Of a stretch of 24,016 nucleotides of DNA, positions 1-8,155 are shown in pieces. How positions within the stretch are numbered: the first letter of the stretch is position 1; each line of letters opens with the position of its first letter. Both the position numbers and the translations under genes were made by a program. The stretch is from Acidobacteriota bacterium (lineage in GTDB: Bacteria > Acidobacteriota > Blastocatellia > Pyrinomonadales > Pyrinomonadaceae), in the NCBI GenBank assembly GCA_013813755.1, contig JACCRD010000250.1, forward strand, positions 1 to 24,016, read 5' to 3'. The notes under the pieces were generated by a model that saw nothing but the letters and a program-made list of their open reading frames with translations, made no database searches and was not told the origin of the DNA.

Positions 1-111
1 GTTTCATATCACGCGGAAAAATTGCGTTATCAAACTAAATTTCACCGTTTGGAAGAAAGCCGTTTGAATGCTATTTTCATAAAAATAAAAGTTTTAAGGA
101 GACGATTTTTT

Positions 112-405
112 ATGTCCATAGAATTAGATGATCGCGGGCGCGCTTTGGAGAACGAATATTTTCGCCGCCAGGAGCAGGAACTTATCCAGAAAATGAAGGC
201 AAAACTCGGTGCGGAAAAAGTTTCGGCAGGCAGTGCCGATTGCCCAAAATGTGATGGTGGCAAACTGGTTGAAACAGATTATGAAAATATTAAGATTGAT
301 GTATGCAATAATTGTACCGGAGTTTGGCTTGACGCGGGCGAACTCGCTCAGATTGCCGTCAGAGAAGATAACAATAACAGTTGGTTTTCAAAATTTGCTA
401 AGTAA
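112..405 (+). CDS. Small zf-TFIIB-type zinc-ribbon protein
   Basis: A 97-residue cytoplasmic protein. The N-terminal 35 residues are charged and probably helical. A four-cysteine zinc ribbon follows: C44-x2-C47, then C65-x2-C68 followed by TGVWLDAGEL. This CxxC...CxxCxGVWLDxGEL pattern is the signature of the zf-TFIIB family (PF13453), small proteins of unknown biochemical role that are presumed to bind zinc. The reading frame extends upstream to a TTG at 22, but the ATG at 112 has AAGGAG at 96-101 in front of it and is the likely start. The next gene begins 9 bases after the stop, so it probably heads the run that ends with suhB. The family call is secure; the function is not known. Confidence 0.85.
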   Translation: MSIELDDRGRALENEYFRRQEQELIQKMKAKLGAEKVSAGSADCPKCDGGKLVETDYENIKIDVCNNCTGVWLDAGELAQIAVREDNNNSWFSKFAK

Positions 406-414
406 AATAATTAA

Positions 415-1320
415 ATGAAAATTCAAATCTTCAAAATAAAATTCGCTATATTTTTGTGCGCTTTCTGCGTGTTCGCATCACCTTTTTACGCGCAGGCGCA
501 AGCTGTCGGAAAAGCGAAAGTTACTTTGCCTTCGACGGTTGAAAATTTTAAGTTAAACAGCAAATTGATGGCGCGGGAAATGCCGTATCGTGTAGTTGTT
601 CCGGTGAATTATAAAACCTCGAACGATAAAGCCGCTTATCCGGTAATTTATCTGCTTCACGGTTTAACCGGACATTTTGACAATTGGGGCGACAAAACAA
701 AGATTGCCGAATACCTCGCGCCGTATAATTTTATCGTCGTGATGGCGGAGGGCGAAAATGGTTGGTATACCGATAGCGCAACCGTTCCAAATGACCGCTA
801 CGAAACATATATCACGCAGGAACTGATTCCGGAAATCGACAAGAAATTTCGCACGCTTCCTGCTAAAAAACATCGCGCCGTCGCGGGGCTTTCGATGGGC
901 GGTTACGGTTCGATCAAATTTGGCTTGAAGTATCCGGAAAATTTCGCACTGGTCGGCTCGTTCAGCGGCGCGCTCGGCGCGGCTTCTTGGACGGAGAAAA
1001 CTCTCGGAAATAATTGGAAAGCTTTAACCGATTCGATCATGAGCATCTACGGCGCGGACGGCAGCAAAACGCGGCTGGAAAACGATATTTTCAAATTAGT
1101 CAAAGATATGCCCGCCGAAAAAGTCAGTCGGTTGCCGTTTGTTTATCTCGACTGCGGCACGGAGGATTTTTTGATCGGCAGCAACCGTGATTTTGTCAGC
1201 CTTCTTTTAGAAAAAAAGGTAAGACACGAATTCAGGCAACTGCCCGGCAAACACGATTGGGCGTACTGGGAAGCGCAAATTCAGGAATTTTTCGAGTTAA
1301 GCGAAAAATTTCTCAAATAA
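415..1320 (+). CDS. Secreted esterase, esterase-D/PF00756 family (alpha/beta hydrolase)
   Basis: A 301-residue exported serine esterase. Residues 1-30 are a signal peptide (basic start, hydrophobic core, AQAQA end). The rest matches the putative esterase family (PF00756), which includes S-formylglutathione hydrolase-like and antigen 85-like enzymes. The strand-turn region VIYLLHGLTG (77-86) supplies the oxyanion-hole area. The nucleophile elbow GLSMGG places the serine at S160. A GTED motif gives D251 and GKHDW gives H280, so the whole catalytic triad is visible. The natural substrate cannot be told from sequence; short-chain acyl or carbohydrate esters are typical of the family. It lies 9 bases after the zinc-ribbon gene and 12 bases before another exported protein. 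No clear Shine-Dalgarno precedes the ATG. Confidence 0.9.
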   Translation: MKIQIFKIKFAIFLCAFCVFASPFYAQAQAVGKAKVTLPSTVENFKLNSKLMAREMPYRVVVPVNYKTSNDKAAYPVIYLLHGLTGHFDNWGDKTKIAEYLAPYNFIVVMAEGENGWYTDSATVPNDRYETYITQELIPEIDKKFRTLPAKKHRAVAGLSMGGYGSIKFGLKYPENFALVGSFSGALGAASWTEKTLGNNWKALTDSIMSIYGADGSKTRLENDIFKLVKDMPAEKVSRLPFVYLDCGTEDFLIGSNRDFVSLLLEKKVRHEFRQLPGKHDWAYWEAQIQEFFELSEKFLK

Positions 1321-1332
1321 TCAAAAATATTT

Positions 1333-1791
1333 ATGTTAAAAAAAATAATTTTTGCTGGGTTGCTGATTTTATTTTTTCAGAGCATTTCTGTTTTCGCGCA
1401 GGACAAAACAATTATTAATAGCGAAAGCGCAAAGAAAATGCTTCTCGGTAAACACAGATTTGCGCTCCAGTGGATCAGTTGGGATTATTTCGGAACGGCA
1501 ATCATCACCGATAAAAAAGGCGTTTTGTATTTGAATGGCGAGCAAAAAGGACGCGGCGGCAGCGACGATTTTTTGACGATTGACGGCGTCGTGACGCAGA
1601 TTGATGAAAAGGAATTTAAGTTCAACGGAAAAATCGTCACGAAAGTCAGCCGCCTCAACGAAGGCAAGCCTTGTCCGCGCGAAGGCGAAATGAGTTTTGC
1701 GATTACAAAAAATCGCCGGTATTGGCGCCTTCGGGATATGCAGAATCCGTGTGATGACGTTCTTGATTACGTTGACATTTTCTTTCGGTAA
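1333..1791 (+). CDS. Exported protein of unknown function
   Basis: A 152-residue protein with a clear signal peptide (about residues 1-23, ending VFAQ), so it should be periplasmic or secreted. The mature part has alternating short strands such as FGTAIITDKKGVLYLNG and a tryptophan/tyrosine-rich C-terminus, compatible with a small beta-rich domain. Two cysteines (C114 and C140) could form a disulfide. I do not recognise the family. It sits 12 bases after the esterase gene and 29 bases before suhB, all on the same strand, so it is probably cotranscribed; a role linked to the esterase is only a guess. Coding potential is supported by the signal peptide and by codon use like its neighbours. Confidence 0.75.
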   Translation: MLKKIIFAGLLILFFQSISVFAQDKTIINSESAKKMLLGKHRFALQWISWDYFGTAIITDKKGVLYLNGEQKGRGGSDDFLTIDGVVTQIDEKEFKFNGKIVTKVSRLNEGKPCPREGEMSFAITKNRRYWRLRDMQNPCDDVLDYVDIFFR

Positions 1792-1820
1792 AAATCAACA
1801 AATAAAGCCAAAAATAAAGA

Positions 1821-2591
1821 ATGTTAAATTTTGCAATCGAAACGGCGCGGGAAGCCGGACAAGTTTTGCTCGAAAAATTCGGGCGTAAAATTGAAATCTC
1901 CAAAAAGGGAAATATTAATCTGGTAACTGAAGCGGATTTTGCTTCGGAAAAACTGATAATTGAAAAGATTCGCTCTCACTACCCTAAACATTCGATTCTG
2001 GCGGAAGAATCCGGCGAATCAAACGCTGCAGTAATTGACGGCGAAAAAGTTTGGAAATGGATCATTGACCCGCTCGACGGCACGACTAATTACGCGCACG
2101 GCTACCCTTGTTTCTGCATCACCATCGCGCTCGAACACCGAGACGAAATTGTTTTGGGCGTTACTTTTGATCCGACACGCAACGAACTTTTTGCTGCCGA
2201 GAAAGGACAAGGCGCAACATTAAACGGCAGAAAAATCAGCGTTTCCGAAACCTCCGAACTTTCAGAAGCATTGATTGTGACTGGATTTCCATACAATCTC
2301 GCTGACAAAGATAATTTTGCCGGACACCTGACGGATTTTCTCGTGCGTTCGAGAGGCGTTCGGCGCGACGGTTCGGCAGCGATTGATATGGCGTATGTCG
2401 CCTGCGGACGCTTTGACGGATTTTGGGAAGAAGGCTTAAACCCGTGGGACGTGGCGGCGGGCGTTCTGTTGATCGAAGAAGCCGGCGGGCGAATTTCCTA
2501 TTATGACAATTCGCCGTTCAGCATCTACAAAGCGCCAATCTGCGCGAGCAATAATTTAATTCATACGGAAATGCTCGATATTTTGAAATAA
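1821..2591 (+). CDS. suhB: Inositol-1-monophosphatase family protein (SuhB-like)
   Basis: A 256-residue enzyme of the inositol monophosphatase family, which hydrolyses myo-inositol 1-phosphate and related sugar phosphates using Mg2+. All metal-binding motifs are present: AEES with E62/E63, the IIDPLDGTTN box with D83 and D86 (residues 81-90), and the C-terminal WD motif with D210 in GLNPWDVAAG. The length is typical of the family. In Enterobacteria SuhB also associates with NusA-dependent antitermination complexes; whether this protein does so cannot be seen here. It is the last gene of the plus-strand run that starts at 112 and is followed by an inverted-repeat element and a convergent gene. 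Some homologues dephosphorylate other substrates, so the symbol denotes the family rather than a proven substrate. Confidence 0.9.
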   Translation: MLNFAIETAREAGQVLLEKFGRKIEISKKGNINLVTEADFASEKLIIEKIRSHYPKHSILAEESGESNAAVIDGEKVWKWIIDPLDGTTNYAHGYPCFCITIALEHRDEIVLGVTFDPTRNELFAAEKGQGATLNGRKISVSETSELSEALIVTGFPYNLADKDNFAGHLTDFLVRSRGVRRDGSAAIDMAYVACGRFDGFWEEGLNPWDVAAGVLLIEEAGGRISYYDNSPFSIYKAPICASNNLIHTEMLDILK

Positions 2592-2600
2592 AAATTACGA

Positions 2601-2745
2601 ATTATTAGAATTTATCTCAAAAATACGCACCCGGCGTTCCGAGTTTGCGCTTCAGCGTGTGTTTCTGCCAACGAAGCGCGGCGGAGCAAACTAAAGTTTG
2701 AACTCAAAACGCTTACAATCTATTTTTGAGATAGCTTCTAATAAT
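2601..2745. repeat. MITE-like element with 25-bp terminal inverted repeats
   Basis: The 25 bases at 2601-2625 and the reverse complement of 2721-2745 match at 23 positions; the two mismatches are adjacent. The ends read ATTATTAGAA... inward to ...CTCAAAAATA. The 95-base interior is GC-richer and has its own dyads: 2647-2653 with 2673-2679 (GCGCTTC/GAAGCGC), and CAAACT at 2687-2692 able to pair with AGTTTG at 2642-2647 or at 2695-2700. It encodes nothing evident and no target-site duplication is obvious. The element lies exactly between the convergent suhB and FG-GAP genes, so the long hairpin could also end transcription from both sides. A non-autonomous transposon remnant or another palindromic repeat family are the alternatives. 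Confidence 0.7.
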
Positions 2746-2757
2746 CTTTTTGCATTT

Positions 2758-4662
2758 CTAAAAAGTAGAAAGTGCTCTACCAAGTACGAATGCGCTCGGA
2801 ATAGGTTTATCGCCGCTTTGTCCGAAACTGACAGAGGTAAATCCTAAAGTTGTTCTGAGCAAATACCAAGTTCCGTTTGAAGGACGAAAAACTGCCACAT
2901 CTGCGCGCCCGTCGCCGTCATAATCGGCAACCGCGGGAATGTCAGACGCAAAGCCCCAGGTCGTTCCCGCAAACCGTCCGTCAGAGCTTCGCAAAACAAA
3001 GAAATTAGATTGATTGGCAGAACTGTCGGCGCGCACAGCGGCAATATCAGTTTTGCGGTCGCCGTCGAAATCCGCCGGAATTGGTTTATCGGTCGGATTG
3101 CCAAATTGAACCGCTCGAGTTGATCTGTTCAGACTTTCAAAAAGATACCAAAAGCCGTTTCTGAAAACGCCCAAATCACCAATGCCGTCGCCGTCGAAAT
3201 CACCAATTAGCGGCTGATCGCCGTTTTGTCCGAATTGTTGAGCGAATTGCTGATTGCCCGAACTTCTCAACTGATACCACGTGCCGTTTGAAGGGCGGAA
3301 AACCGCCACGTCCGCGCGGTTATCGCCGTCGAAATCATTCGGCACGGGAATATCGCCGCTTGCGCCGAACTGCACTGCGAAAAAAGTATTGTTTGAACTT
3401 CGGAGTTGATACCAGGTGCCGTTTGAAGGGCGAAAAACAGCGACGTCGGTTTTGTTGTCACCGTCAAAATCCACCGGAGTGATTTTGTCCGAGGCTTCGC
3501 CAAATTGTTGTCCGGCGAAAGTTCCGCTGCCGCTTAACATTTCATACCACGTGCCGTTTGACGGGCGAAAGACGGAAACATCTGATTTACCGTCGCCGTC
3601 AAAATCAAATTCGGCGCGATTTACGCGAGTGATGACCACATCGTTGCCGTCGCCGCCGCGGTATGTGATACGAAAAGTCAATCCGAATTCTGTGCTAAAA
3701 GTCGCGCCTTCCGGAAGATTGGCGAAAGTTCCGGCAATCGGATCTGTTCCGTCGTTGGTGATAATTTCAAATGACTGCCCGAGAGCCGGATTTTCGTCAC
3801 TTTCTGAAAGCGCGAATAAAGTCGCGTTCGATAAAGTAACCGTTCCGTTAACTTTGATATTATCCGCCTGAACGCCGCTCGCGCCGCTTTCAATTTTGAT
3901 GATGACGGTACCGTTTGAGCCTACGCTTAAATTTCCCTGAACGGTGAGAACGCCGGTTGGGGCAGTAATCGATCCGGCGCCGATTCCGCCTGACACAACG
4001 TTTGTCGTGCCGATAATTCCCGTTCCCAGGACAGCCGTGCCGCCGCTTTCGGAAACGGGTAAACCGTTAACCGTTACAGGACTTCCCGGAATATTCGCGT
4101 CGATTATTAAAAGACCGTTGTTAATATTGACAGCGCCGCTGAAATTGCTTGCCGCAGCAACGAGTCCAAAGCCTAAACCGTTTTTAATAATGTTTCCCGA
4201 GCCGGAAATGACACCGATGAGGAAAAGTCCTTCGCCGCCCTCAATCGTTAGAGGGAAATTTAAAAGAACTACTACGGCAAGTGTCGTAAACGAATTTTCT
4301 CCAAAGACAAATGTCTGCGCCGCGCCCAAATTTACTATGGTGTTGATGGTGTGCGTTCCCCCGGTTACCGTTAAACCGTTGGTTAAGCGGAGCGCGTTTC
4401 CGCTGATTGTGTAAGCGCCGCCGTCGATTTTAACTGAGCGAAAGGTGGTCAAAAGTCCAAGATTATTATTGTTCGTTTGTTTTGCCGCCGCTTCGGGGAA
4501 AACCAAATCATCATTGACCACAGGCGGGACATCGCCAACCCAATTCGCCGCCGTTGCCCAGTTCACGTCAGCCCCGCCGCCGTCCCAGATTTTGGTGGCT
4601 GAAAAAGCGTCGGATGAAAGAAATAATACGAGGAAAAATGCGAAAATCGACAAACATTTCAT
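2758..4662 (-). CDS. Secreted beta-strand passenger plus six FG-GAP/VCBS repeats
   Basis: A 634-residue exported protein. Residues 1-22 are a signal peptide. Residues about 24-350 are low-complexity, Gly/Asn/Thr/Val-rich and beta-helical in character, resembling autotransporter-associated beta-strand repeats (GVISGSGNIIKNGLG, then an NFSGAVNINNG unit). Residues 353-634 contain six FG-GAP/VCBS-type units that start with calcium-loop motifs DFDGDGKSD (353), DFDGDNKTD (398), DFDGDNRAD (443), DFDGDGIGD (488), DFDGDRKTD (531) and DYDGDGRAD (580), mostly 45 residues apart; four carry VFRPSNGTWY. These would form a beta-propeller-like, calcium-binding surface. No autotransporter barrel, LPxTG or type IX tail is visible, so the exit route is unclear. 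It is probably a surface or extracellular adhesive/structural protein; no enzyme motif is seen. Confidence 0.85.
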   Translation of the reverse strand: MKCLSIFAFFLVLFLSSDAFSATKIWDGGGADVNWATAANWVGDVPPVVNDDLVFPEAAAKQTNNNNLGLLTTFRSVKIDGGAYTISGNALRLTNGLTVTGGTHTINTIVNLGAAQTFVFGENSFTTLAVVVLLNFPLTIEGGEGLFLIGVISGSGNIIKNGLGFGLVAAASNFSGAVNINNGLLIIDANIPGSPVTVNGLPVSESGGTAVLGTGIIGTTNVVSGGIGAGSITAPTGVLTVQGNLSVGSNGTVIIKIESGASGVQADNIKVNGTVTLSNATLFALSESDENPALGQSFEIITNDGTDPIAGTFANLPEGATFSTEFGLTFRITYRGGDGNDVVITRVNRAEFDFDGDGKSDVSVFRPSNGTWYEMLSGSGTFAGQQFGEASDKITPVDFDGDNKTDVAVFRPSNGTWYQLRSSNNTFFAVQFGASGDIPVPNDFDGDNRADVAVFRPSNGTWYQLRSSGNQQFAQQFGQNGDQPLIGDFDGDGIGDLGVFRNGFWYLFESLNRSTRAVQFGNPTDKPIPADFDGDRKTDIAAVRADSSANQSNFFVLRSSDGRFAGTTWGFASDIPAVADYDGDGRADVAVFRPSNGTWYLLRTTLGFTSVSFGQSGDKPIPSAFVLGRALSTF

Positions 4663-4714
4663 AAAATTAAATTTTTTTGTGTTTCTGAGAATTTACCGCT
4701 TGGCAGTAAAATTA

Positions 4715-4743
4715 ATTTAACATAAAGGATAATTGTCTAACAA
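4715..4743 (-). promoter_or_regulatory. Possible sigma-70 promoter for the FG-GAP protein gene
   Basis: Read on the minus strand, TTGTTA (4743-4738) and TTAAAT (4720-4715) are separated by 17 bases and lie about 50 bases before the ATG at 4662. Each hexamer matches consensus at four of six positions in an AT-rich stretch, so this is only a candidate. Confidence 0.3.
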
Positions 4744-4830
4744 TAAAATTTGGCAAATAAACGGTCTTAGCGCTTTTGACAGATTTCGGCGTGTGATAAC
4801 CTCTTAAAACATAAATTCGTTAAAACGAAA

Positions 4831-4851
4831 ATCCAAAATCCAAAATCCAAA
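4831..4851 (+). repeat. Three perfect tandem ATCCAAA heptamers just before accD
   Basis: ATCCAAA occurs three times head to tail at 4831-4837, 4838-4844 and 4845-4851. A degenerate copy (AACGAAA) precedes it at 4824. The array ends five bases before the accD ATG and occupies the position of a ribosome-binding site; no AGGAGG-like sequence is present. No inverted partner arm is visible in the 170 bases upstream. The same unit occurs in other leaders in the window (8127-8154, 22221-22296). Confidence 0.85.
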
Positions 4852-4856
4852 ATTGA

Positions 4857-5735
4857 ATGTCCTGGTTTAGTCGTAAAGATCCAAAATTAGAAGAGCAGGT
4901 CGTTGACGAAGAAAAAAAGGTGAAAACCGAAGGTATCTTTGTTAAATGCCTGGAATGCGACAGCGCGCTTTACAAGGGCGAGCTTGAAGCGTCACTCGAA
5001 GTCTGCACGCACTGTAACTATCATTTCCGAATGGGCGCGCGCACCAGACTTGATATTTTATTTGACGAAGGCAAATACGAAAAACTTGACGAAGAAGTAA
5101 CCAGCAGCGACCCGCTCGGATTTGTTGACACCAAACCTTACATCGAACGTATCGAACAGGCAAAAGCAGCATCCGGTTTGCCCGAAGCGATTGTCACAGG
5201 GCAGGGAACGGTTGGCGGAAATCTCGTCTATGCAGGCGCGATGGATATGACTTTTATCGGCGGCTCGATGGGATCAGCGGTTGGCGAAAAAATTACGCGC
5301 CTGATCGAAAGAGCGCTCGAAAAACGCGGCGCGGTCGTTATTTTTGCGGCTTCCGGCGGCGCGCGTATGCAGGAAGGAACTTTGTCTCTGATGCAAATGG
5401 CGAAAATATCCGCCGCGCTCGCCCAATTTCACAAAGCAAAGCTGCCGTTTATTTCAGTTTTAACAGACCCGACGACCGGCGGCGTAACGGCGAGTTTTGC
5501 GATGCTCGGCGATGTTATTATTGCCGAACCAAAAGCTTTAATCGGTTTTGCGGGACCGCGCGTGATTGAACAAACGATCAGGCAAAAATTGCCGAAAGGT
5601 TTTCAGCGTTCCGAATTTCTGCTCGAACACGGAATGGTCGATATGATTGTTGACCGCCGCGAGATGCGAAATACAATTATACGTCTTTTGAAATTTATGC
5701 TGAACACGGAAATTAAAGTTTCGGTCAAACTTTAA
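4857..5735 (+). CDS. accD: Acetyl-CoA carboxylase carboxyltransferase subunit beta
   Basis: A 292-residue carboxyltransferase beta subunit of heteromeric acetyl-CoA carboxylase. With AccA it transfers the carboxyl group from carboxybiotin on AccB to acetyl-CoA, making malonyl-CoA for fatty acid synthesis. The N-terminal zinc ribbon is intact: C31-x2-C34 and C50-x2-C53. The crotonase-like carboxyltransferase domain follows, with ASGGARMQEG, DPTTGGVTASFA and the characteristic IGFAGPRVIEQT segment near the C-terminus. Length and domain order are normal. accA and folC often neighbour accD: here folC lies downstream at 6760, separated by an opposing gene. The ATG at 4857 gives the expected MSWF start; its leader lacks a Shine-Dalgarno and instead holds an ATCCAAA array. 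Confidence 0.96.
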   Translation: MSWFSRKDPKLEEQVVDEEKKVKTEGIFVKCLECDSALYKGELEASLEVCTHCNYHFRMGARTRLDILFDEGKYEKLDEEVTSSDPLGFVDTKPYIERIEQAKAASGLPEAIVTGQGTVGGNLVYAGAMDMTFIGGSMGSAVGEKITRLIERALEKRGAVVIFAASGGARMQEGTLSLMQMAKISAALAQFHKAKLPFISVLTDPTTGGVTASFAMLGDVIIAEPKALIGFAGPRVIEQTIRQKLPKGFQRSEFLLEHGMVDMIVDRREMRNTIIRLLKFMLNTEIKVSVKL

Positions 5736-5758
5736 TCGCTGAATAAATGCTTAACTAA

Positions 5759-6655
5759 CTAGAGTTTGACGGCGGCAATTTTATAGCCCTTGGCTTTTAA
5801 CAAATTGATAACGCCTTTTTTGCCTCCGAGGTGTCCGCCCCCGACAGCAATAAACGAAGCTCTTTCTTTCATTTCCTTTTCCAGTTTTGGAATCCAATTC
5901 ACGTTTCTTTCGTCTAAAAGCGTGGTTTGAAGTGTTTTATCCTTGCTCATCTGCTTATTCATTTCGATATAAAGCGCGTCGGAATCCTGCGTTTTGTAGA
6001 CTTCAACAAGTCTTTTAAAGTCGGCGAACGATTTGTTTGGGTCTAAAGCCATTTCATAGAGCTTTTTAGCTTGTTCTTCCATCGGAGTTTTATCCAGCGC
6101 GTCAAATTGCGATTGAGCTGTTTCCAGACCGATTATCAACTTCTTTTTTTCGGCGGCAATTTCCTTAAACGTCTTTTCATACGAAGACGGCGGATTACAA
6201 CCGAGTGATTTCGAACTCACCATCAAAAAAGTTTGTAGCATAATCGGTCTTAATGTTTTCAGACTTTCGATTGGAACATTGATAACGCTTTTAGTCATCT
6301 CATCGACTTTGGCGTATTGTTCCGGCGACAGAAAATCCTTTATAGTTTTGCCGTTTGTAAAAAGTATGTTGGTCTCCATCATTTTCATCTCGCTTGGGTC
6401 ATCCATATCGAGCTCCATTATCAATTGGTCGGTTTCGTCTATTGCGGCAGTTAGTTTTTCTTTGGGAAACATATCGTTTGGGCAAATAAAATGAATCGTC
6501 CCGAATATATACGAGGGTTTTTTGAGGTTTTTTCCGGTGATTTTGTAGAGCATTCCGTGCGCGTCGTCTCCCTTTTTAGCTTGTCCGTGCGCGAAGACAA
6601 TAGGTATGCCCGACAACAATACTAATGATAAAATGACGGTAAAAAATTTTTTCAA
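5759..6655 (-). CDS. TraB/GumN family exported protein, TTG start
   Basis: A 298-residue protein of the TraB/GumN family (PF01963). The family start segment is present (MLYKITGK... SYIFGTIHF, with GTIH at 52-55), as is the closing motif GGGHLGGKKG followed by a short helix and AAVKL. Family members are thought to be metal-dependent proteases or hydrolases related to the Tiki/erythromycin-esterase superfamily; the substrate here is unknown. The open frame extends to a TTG at 6694, but AAAGGAGA at 6669-6662 lies six bases before a second TTG at 6655. That TTG begins a textbook signal peptide (KKFFTVILSLVLLSG...IVFA). I therefore place the start at 6655. It is convergent with accD and divergent from folC. 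Confidence 0.85.
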   Translation of the reverse strand: MKKFFTVILSLVLLSGIPIVFAHGQAKKGDDAHGMLYKITGKNLKKPSYIFGTIHFICPNDMFPKEKLTAAIDETDQLIMELDMDDPSEMKMMETNILFTNGKTIKDFLSPEQYAKVDEMTKSVINVPIESLKTLRPIMLQTFLMVSSKSLGCNPPSSYEKTFKEIAAEKKKLIIGLETAQSQFDALDKTPMEEQAKKLYEMALDPNKSFADFKRLVEVYKTQDSDALYIEMNKQMSKDKTLQTTLLDERNVNWIPKLEKEMKERASFIAVGGGHLGGKKGVINLLKAKGYKIAAVKL

Positions 6656-6705
6656 TTTCAGTCTCCTTTGTTTTTTGTTTGATAAAAGTTTCAAGGCTGA
6701 GTCAA

Positions 6706-6711
6706 TATAAT
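6706..6711 (+). promoter_or_regulatory. Candidate -10 box of the folC promoter
   Basis: A perfect TATAAT lies 48 bases before the folC ATG in the folC/TraB divergent intergenic region. No good -35 hexamer is found 16-18 bases upstream (the nearest T-rich match, TTGATA at 6679, is 21 bases away), so the call rests on the -10 alone. Confidence 0.35.
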
Positions 6712-6759
6712 AGTAACCGAAGATACTGTTCTAAAACAAAATTATTCGCAAAGGAAACG

Positions 6760-8070
6760 ATGAATTTCGACGAATCTCTGGCTTATCTGCTCGCCCTTGG
6801 CAATGAAGTTTCGGCGATGAAACTCGGACTTGAAAATATCGGAAAGCTGCTCTTCGCGCTGGGAAATCCCGAAAAAAACTTTCTCAAAGTTCAAATTGCT
6901 GGAACAAACGGCAAAGGCTCGACGTGCGCCTTTTTGGAAGCCATTTGCGTCAGCGCCAAAATAAAAACGGGTTTGACGACTTCGCCGCATCTGATTTCAA
7001 TCACGGAAAGGGTAAAAATCGACGGTCAGGAAATAAGCGAAGAGGATTTTGCCCGCCACGCGACAAAAATCAGAGACATTTCAGAGAGTTTAGTTAGACA
7101 AAATGAACTGGAAACCGTTCCGACTTATTTTGAACAGGTAACGGCGATTGCTCTTTCGGCATTTGCCGAGGCGAAGGTCGAATTGGCAATTCTTGAAACC
7201 GGTTTAGGCGGGCGTTTTGACGCGACGACGGCGGCAAAAGCTGAAATTGTCGCAATCACGCCGATTGATTTTGACCATGAGCAAATTTTGGGAACCACGC
7301 TTACGGAAATAGCGTCTGAAAAAGCGGCGATTATTCGCAACGACACAAAAGTTTTAGTAACGGCACAAAAACCGGAAGTCGAAATTGTAATAAAAGGAAA
7401 ATGCCGCGAAGTCGGAGTTGAACCGATTCGGTCGATTCCGAATGTAAAATTGATCGAGAATTTGGGCGGCGGTCTGCTTTGTTTGTCCTTTACAGCTAAA
7501 CAAACAAATTACAAAGTTGATTTACGGATGCGCGGAAAACACCAATGGACGAATGCAGCTTTGGCAATTTACGCTGCCGAAACTCTGCGCGATTTCAATT
7601 TCAAAATTTCAAAAGAAAGCATTATAACCGGGTTGGAAACTGCTGAACATAAAGGCAGACTTGAATTTTGGTCAAATCCGCACGCTCCTCCGATTCTTTT
7701 CGACGGAGCGCACAACGCCGCTGGCGCAGAGGCTTTAAGAGAATATTTGGACGAATTTATACAGCAGCCGATTACGCTTGTTTTTGGAGCGATGCGCGAC
7801 AAGGATTTATCTGAAATTGCCGCAGCGCTTTTTTCGAAAGCCAACAAAATAATTTTTACAAAACCCGACAATCCGCGTTCGATGGAAACGACAGATTTAA
7901 TGAAGTTCCTACCCCCAAATTTTGCCAAAGCAAGTATTTATCGTACCGAAACCGTAGAAAAAGCGTTAGAAACCGCCAAAGAAATTTCCGCCGTCGATGA
8001 TTTGATTTGCATAACTGGTTCGCTTTATCTGGTTGGAGAAGCTCAAAAACTTTTGATTGAAATGCCTTGA
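6760..8070 (+). CDS. folC: Bifunctional folylpolyglutamate synthase/dihydrofolate synthase
   Basis: A 436-residue Mur-ligase-superfamily enzyme that adds glutamate to dihydropteroate and/or extends the polyglutamate tail of folates, using ATP. The ATP-binding loop is AGTNGKGST (residues 47-55), followed by the TTSPHL motif (73-78), the ETGLGGRFDATT segment, and the C-terminal Mur-ligase domain with FDGAHNAAGAEAL and VFGAMRDKDL. All are hallmark FolC motifs, and the length is normal. The open frame begins at a start at 6679, but the ATG at 6760 has AAGGA at 6751-6755 and begins the family's usual N-terminus (MNFDESLAYL). It is divergent from the TraB protein and 85 bases before gpmA. Whether both enzymatic activities are present cannot be decided from the motifs. 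Confidence 0.94.
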   Translation: MNFDESLAYLLALGNEVSAMKLGLENIGKLLFALGNPEKNFLKVQIAGTNGKGSTCAFLEAICVSAKIKTGLTTSPHLISITERVKIDGQEISEEDFARHATKIRDISESLVRQNELETVPTYFEQVTAIALSAFAEAKVELAILETGLGGRFDATTAAKAEIVAITPIDFDHEQILGTTLTEIASEKAAIIRNDTKVLVTAQKPEVEIVIKGKCREVGVEPIRSIPNVKLIENLGGGLLCLSFTAKQTNYKVDLRMRGKHQWTNAALAIYAAETLRDFNFKISKESIITGLETAEHKGRLEFWSNPHAPPILFDGAHNAAGAEALREYLDEFIQQPITLVFGAMRDKDLSEIAAALFSKANKIIFTKPDNPRSMETTDLMKFLPPNFAKASIYRTETVEKALETAKEISAVDDLICITGSLYLVGEAQKLLIEMP

Positions 8071-8126
8071 ACGAAAAGCGTCTGCTTGAGTGTTTAGCCG
8101 TTTTCGGTTTTAATGGCTCTAACAAC

Positions 8127-8154
8127 TTCGGACTTTGGATTTATCATTTGGAAT
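8127..8154 (-). repeat. Degenerate heptamer array before gpmA
   Basis: Four consecutive 7-base units, TTCGGAC (8127), TTTGGAT (8134), TTATCAT (8141) and TTGGAAT (8148), run into the gpmA ATG at 8156. Read on the minus strand they belong to the ATCCAAA family, and the third unit resembles the GGTAAGT/AATGATA family seen at 8907-8980. There is no Shine-Dalgarno in this leader. Confidence 0.6.
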
Positions 8155-8155
8155 T

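Noticed and set aside
2860..3620. Regular DNA repeats about 135 bp apart that could suggest a CRISPR-like or satellite array
   Set aside because: They are codon-level repeats of the FG-GAP units in the secreted protein, in one open frame.
4776..4800. TTGACA (4776-4781) as a -35 for accD
   Set aside because: No -10-like hexamer lies 16-18 bases downstream; GATAAC at 4795 is only 13 bases away.
5724..5770. GTCAAACT/AGTTTGAC inverted repeat between accD and the TraB gene as a terminator
   Set aside because: Only 8 bp with a 31-base loop and no U-run; both arms are mostly within coding sequence ends.
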